Part shown: positions 63,001 through 64,000 of the stretch, one piece after another | Position numbering within the stretch: position 1 is the first letter of the stretch | How the letters are laid out: each line of letters starts with the position of its first letter | From: Macrosoma leucophasiata | Taxonomy: Eukaryota > Arthropoda > Insecta > Lepidoptera > Hedylidae | Assembly (NCBI GenBank): GCA_036365455.1 | Contig: JAWQUS010000021.1 | Span: 20,706,001 to 20,770,000 of the forward strand | Direction: 5' to 3' | Length of the DNA stretch: 64,000 bases | Program-made: the position numbers and the translations under genes | The notes under the pieces: generated by a model | What the model was told of the DNA's origin: nothing | The model's database searches: none | What the model saw: the letters and a program-made list of their open reading frames with translations, nothing else

Positions 63001-63272
63001 TTTTTTGTCATGAAGTAGCAAAAGAGCAAACGGTTCACATTAATGGTAAGTGAATCTAGCCTTTATGTATTCATACAAAAACCAGAGACTTCTACGTAGA
63101 TGCGTTGCCACTCCTGAAGCTTGTTCCTTTGTGCCGGAAATTACGCAGCCGTGCATATTCATCTGATTGAAACATGATAGCTCGGAACAGCACCACTTAA
63201 TGGTAAGTCAATAAGGAAATGCAGTGTTGCCTACGCCCTCGAGCTCCGTCACTGGAACTTAGCCGCCCACCC
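63001..63272 (-). repeat. Family A copy, diverged, minus strand
   Basis: TTTTTTTTGTCATGAAGTAG to CTACGCCCTCGAGCTCCGTC; head hairpin partly kept. Confidence 0.6.
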
Positions 63273-63274
63273 GT

Positions 63275-64000
63275 ATACTTTAGCGTTAATACCACGTCAA
63301 ACGTAAGTTAGGTATCAAGAATTTGTATTTACTCACCTAAAATTGCTCAACGAATTTCGATCCTTTCCTACAATGTCTAACAGATATCACTCTTTGCAAC
63401 TGTAGTCTAGAGGTAAAGCTTACTACTGTAATTTTCAGGTTTCTTAAAGTAACTAAACAAAATGACCAGAACCTCTACCCCTTTAACCCATCTTCCACGA
63501 TGAGCGTAGAAAATATACAATCTAACAAAACCGGGCGCCCTACTGACCTGGCACAAGCTTAACAAAACAAAATAAATATTCATATTCTGATCTACCAGAG
63601 CTTGCGGTTCTTATATTTTATTCAACCGACACGCCAAGAATTAATACCACTGGACTCACTCAAGCTGAAGATTTTGTTAAAGATTATGAATTAGATAAAT
63701 AATACATCAACGCTAACGGAAACTAATTCAATTTCATAGATTAATCTATAGAGCTTAAAAGGCAGATCTCCGGGTAACTCGTGTTTATGATTAAATTATT
63801 CAATAAATCTGAATAACTATCTAGAGCGGAATAGCTGAAGCTCCGAAGACTAGTGGACGCCAGATATTCGATGTTAGCATTAAAGATAATGCTGAACTGC
63901 GGCTCAAGCGGTAAACTTCATCGCTTTTCCTCTTGCTAAATTTAAGATGTAATTTTTATGTAAGGGCTGTGAAAACTTTAGAGACTTTTGGGGTTCCGTA
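63275..64000. other. Unannotated right end of the window
   Basis: AT-rich; no gene, RNA or repeat recognised. Confidence 0.4.

Noticed and set aside
1..64000. CRISPR arrays, operons, phage or bacterial toxin modules
   Set aside because: No regularly spaced identical repeats with unique spacers, no ribosome-binding sites or compact coding; the sequence is animal repeat-rich DNA.

Overview
The window is about 64 kb of AT-rich eukaryotic nuclear DNA, almost certainly from a moth or butterfly (Lepidoptera). The evidence is a dense mix of short retroposons with tRNA-like or 5S-rRNA-like heads, RTE-type and jockey/CR1-type LINE remnants with GATGAT, TTTGAA or TTCTGA tails, a mariner, and the insect repeats that begin CTAGCTGTGCCCGCGACTTC. 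There is no bacterial-style gene organisation and no intact host protein-coding gene. The long open frames are either remnants of transposable-element proteins or chance readings of repeats.

Repeat families, with letters defined here. A: a ~280 bp A-tailed SINE-like family with a hairpin head (GAGCTCC..GGAGCTC), about 25 copies. B: a ~310 bp tRNA-headed SINE whose 3' end resembles that of the local RTE LINE. C: a ~190 bp tRNA-headed SINE. D: a ~300 bp unit with a tRNA-like cloverleaf in its middle, found in mixed-orientation clusters and as a head-to-tail tandem. E: a ~250 bp repeat with a (GAT)n tail. F: a ~330 bp SINE with a 5S-rRNA-type internal promoter. J: the CTAGCTGT.. repeats. K: a ~190 bp repeat, two copies in opposite orientation. 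L: a ~300 bp LINE 3'-UTR-like repeat containing a hairpin.

Layout. 0-4 kb: a TIR element and a cluster of five D units. 4-6 kb: J repeats with a CCACCAACG-type minisatellite. 6-12 kb: A, B and C copies. 12.4-14.8 kb: an internally deleted jockey/CR1-like LINE (endonuclease, partial reverse transcriptase, TAAA-repeat 3' tail). 15.9-18.6 kb: an old triplicated segment carrying younger SINEs. 19.8-20.3 kb: the D tandem. 20.57-21.68 kb: a nearly complete mariner with one internal stop. 22.9-24.2 kb: a duplicated segment next to a strongly CpG/GC-rich block at 24.22-24.66 kb that looks like a promoter and non-coding first exon with a good splice donor. 25-33 kb: SINEs, a locally triplicated sequence and an RTE fragment. 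33.9-34.7 kb: an unusual GC-rich module with an A-rich tract. 35.1 and 50.9 kb: the F copies. 40.6-42.8 kb: L, RTE and C. 43-51 kb: A, B and E copies, local duplications and a LINE nested inside an A copy. 51-64 kb: sparse repeats, two CpG-rich blocks, an alternating purine/pyrimidine tract and a third local tandem series.

The simplest reading is a long intron or intergenic interval beginning just upstream of a plus-strand first exon near 24.6 kb. Within it, LINEs supply the machinery that probably moved the SINEs, and nested insertions give a relative chronology. I find no complete autonomous element. Family boundaries are read by eye and are good to roughly 5-20 bp unless a target-site duplication is given.
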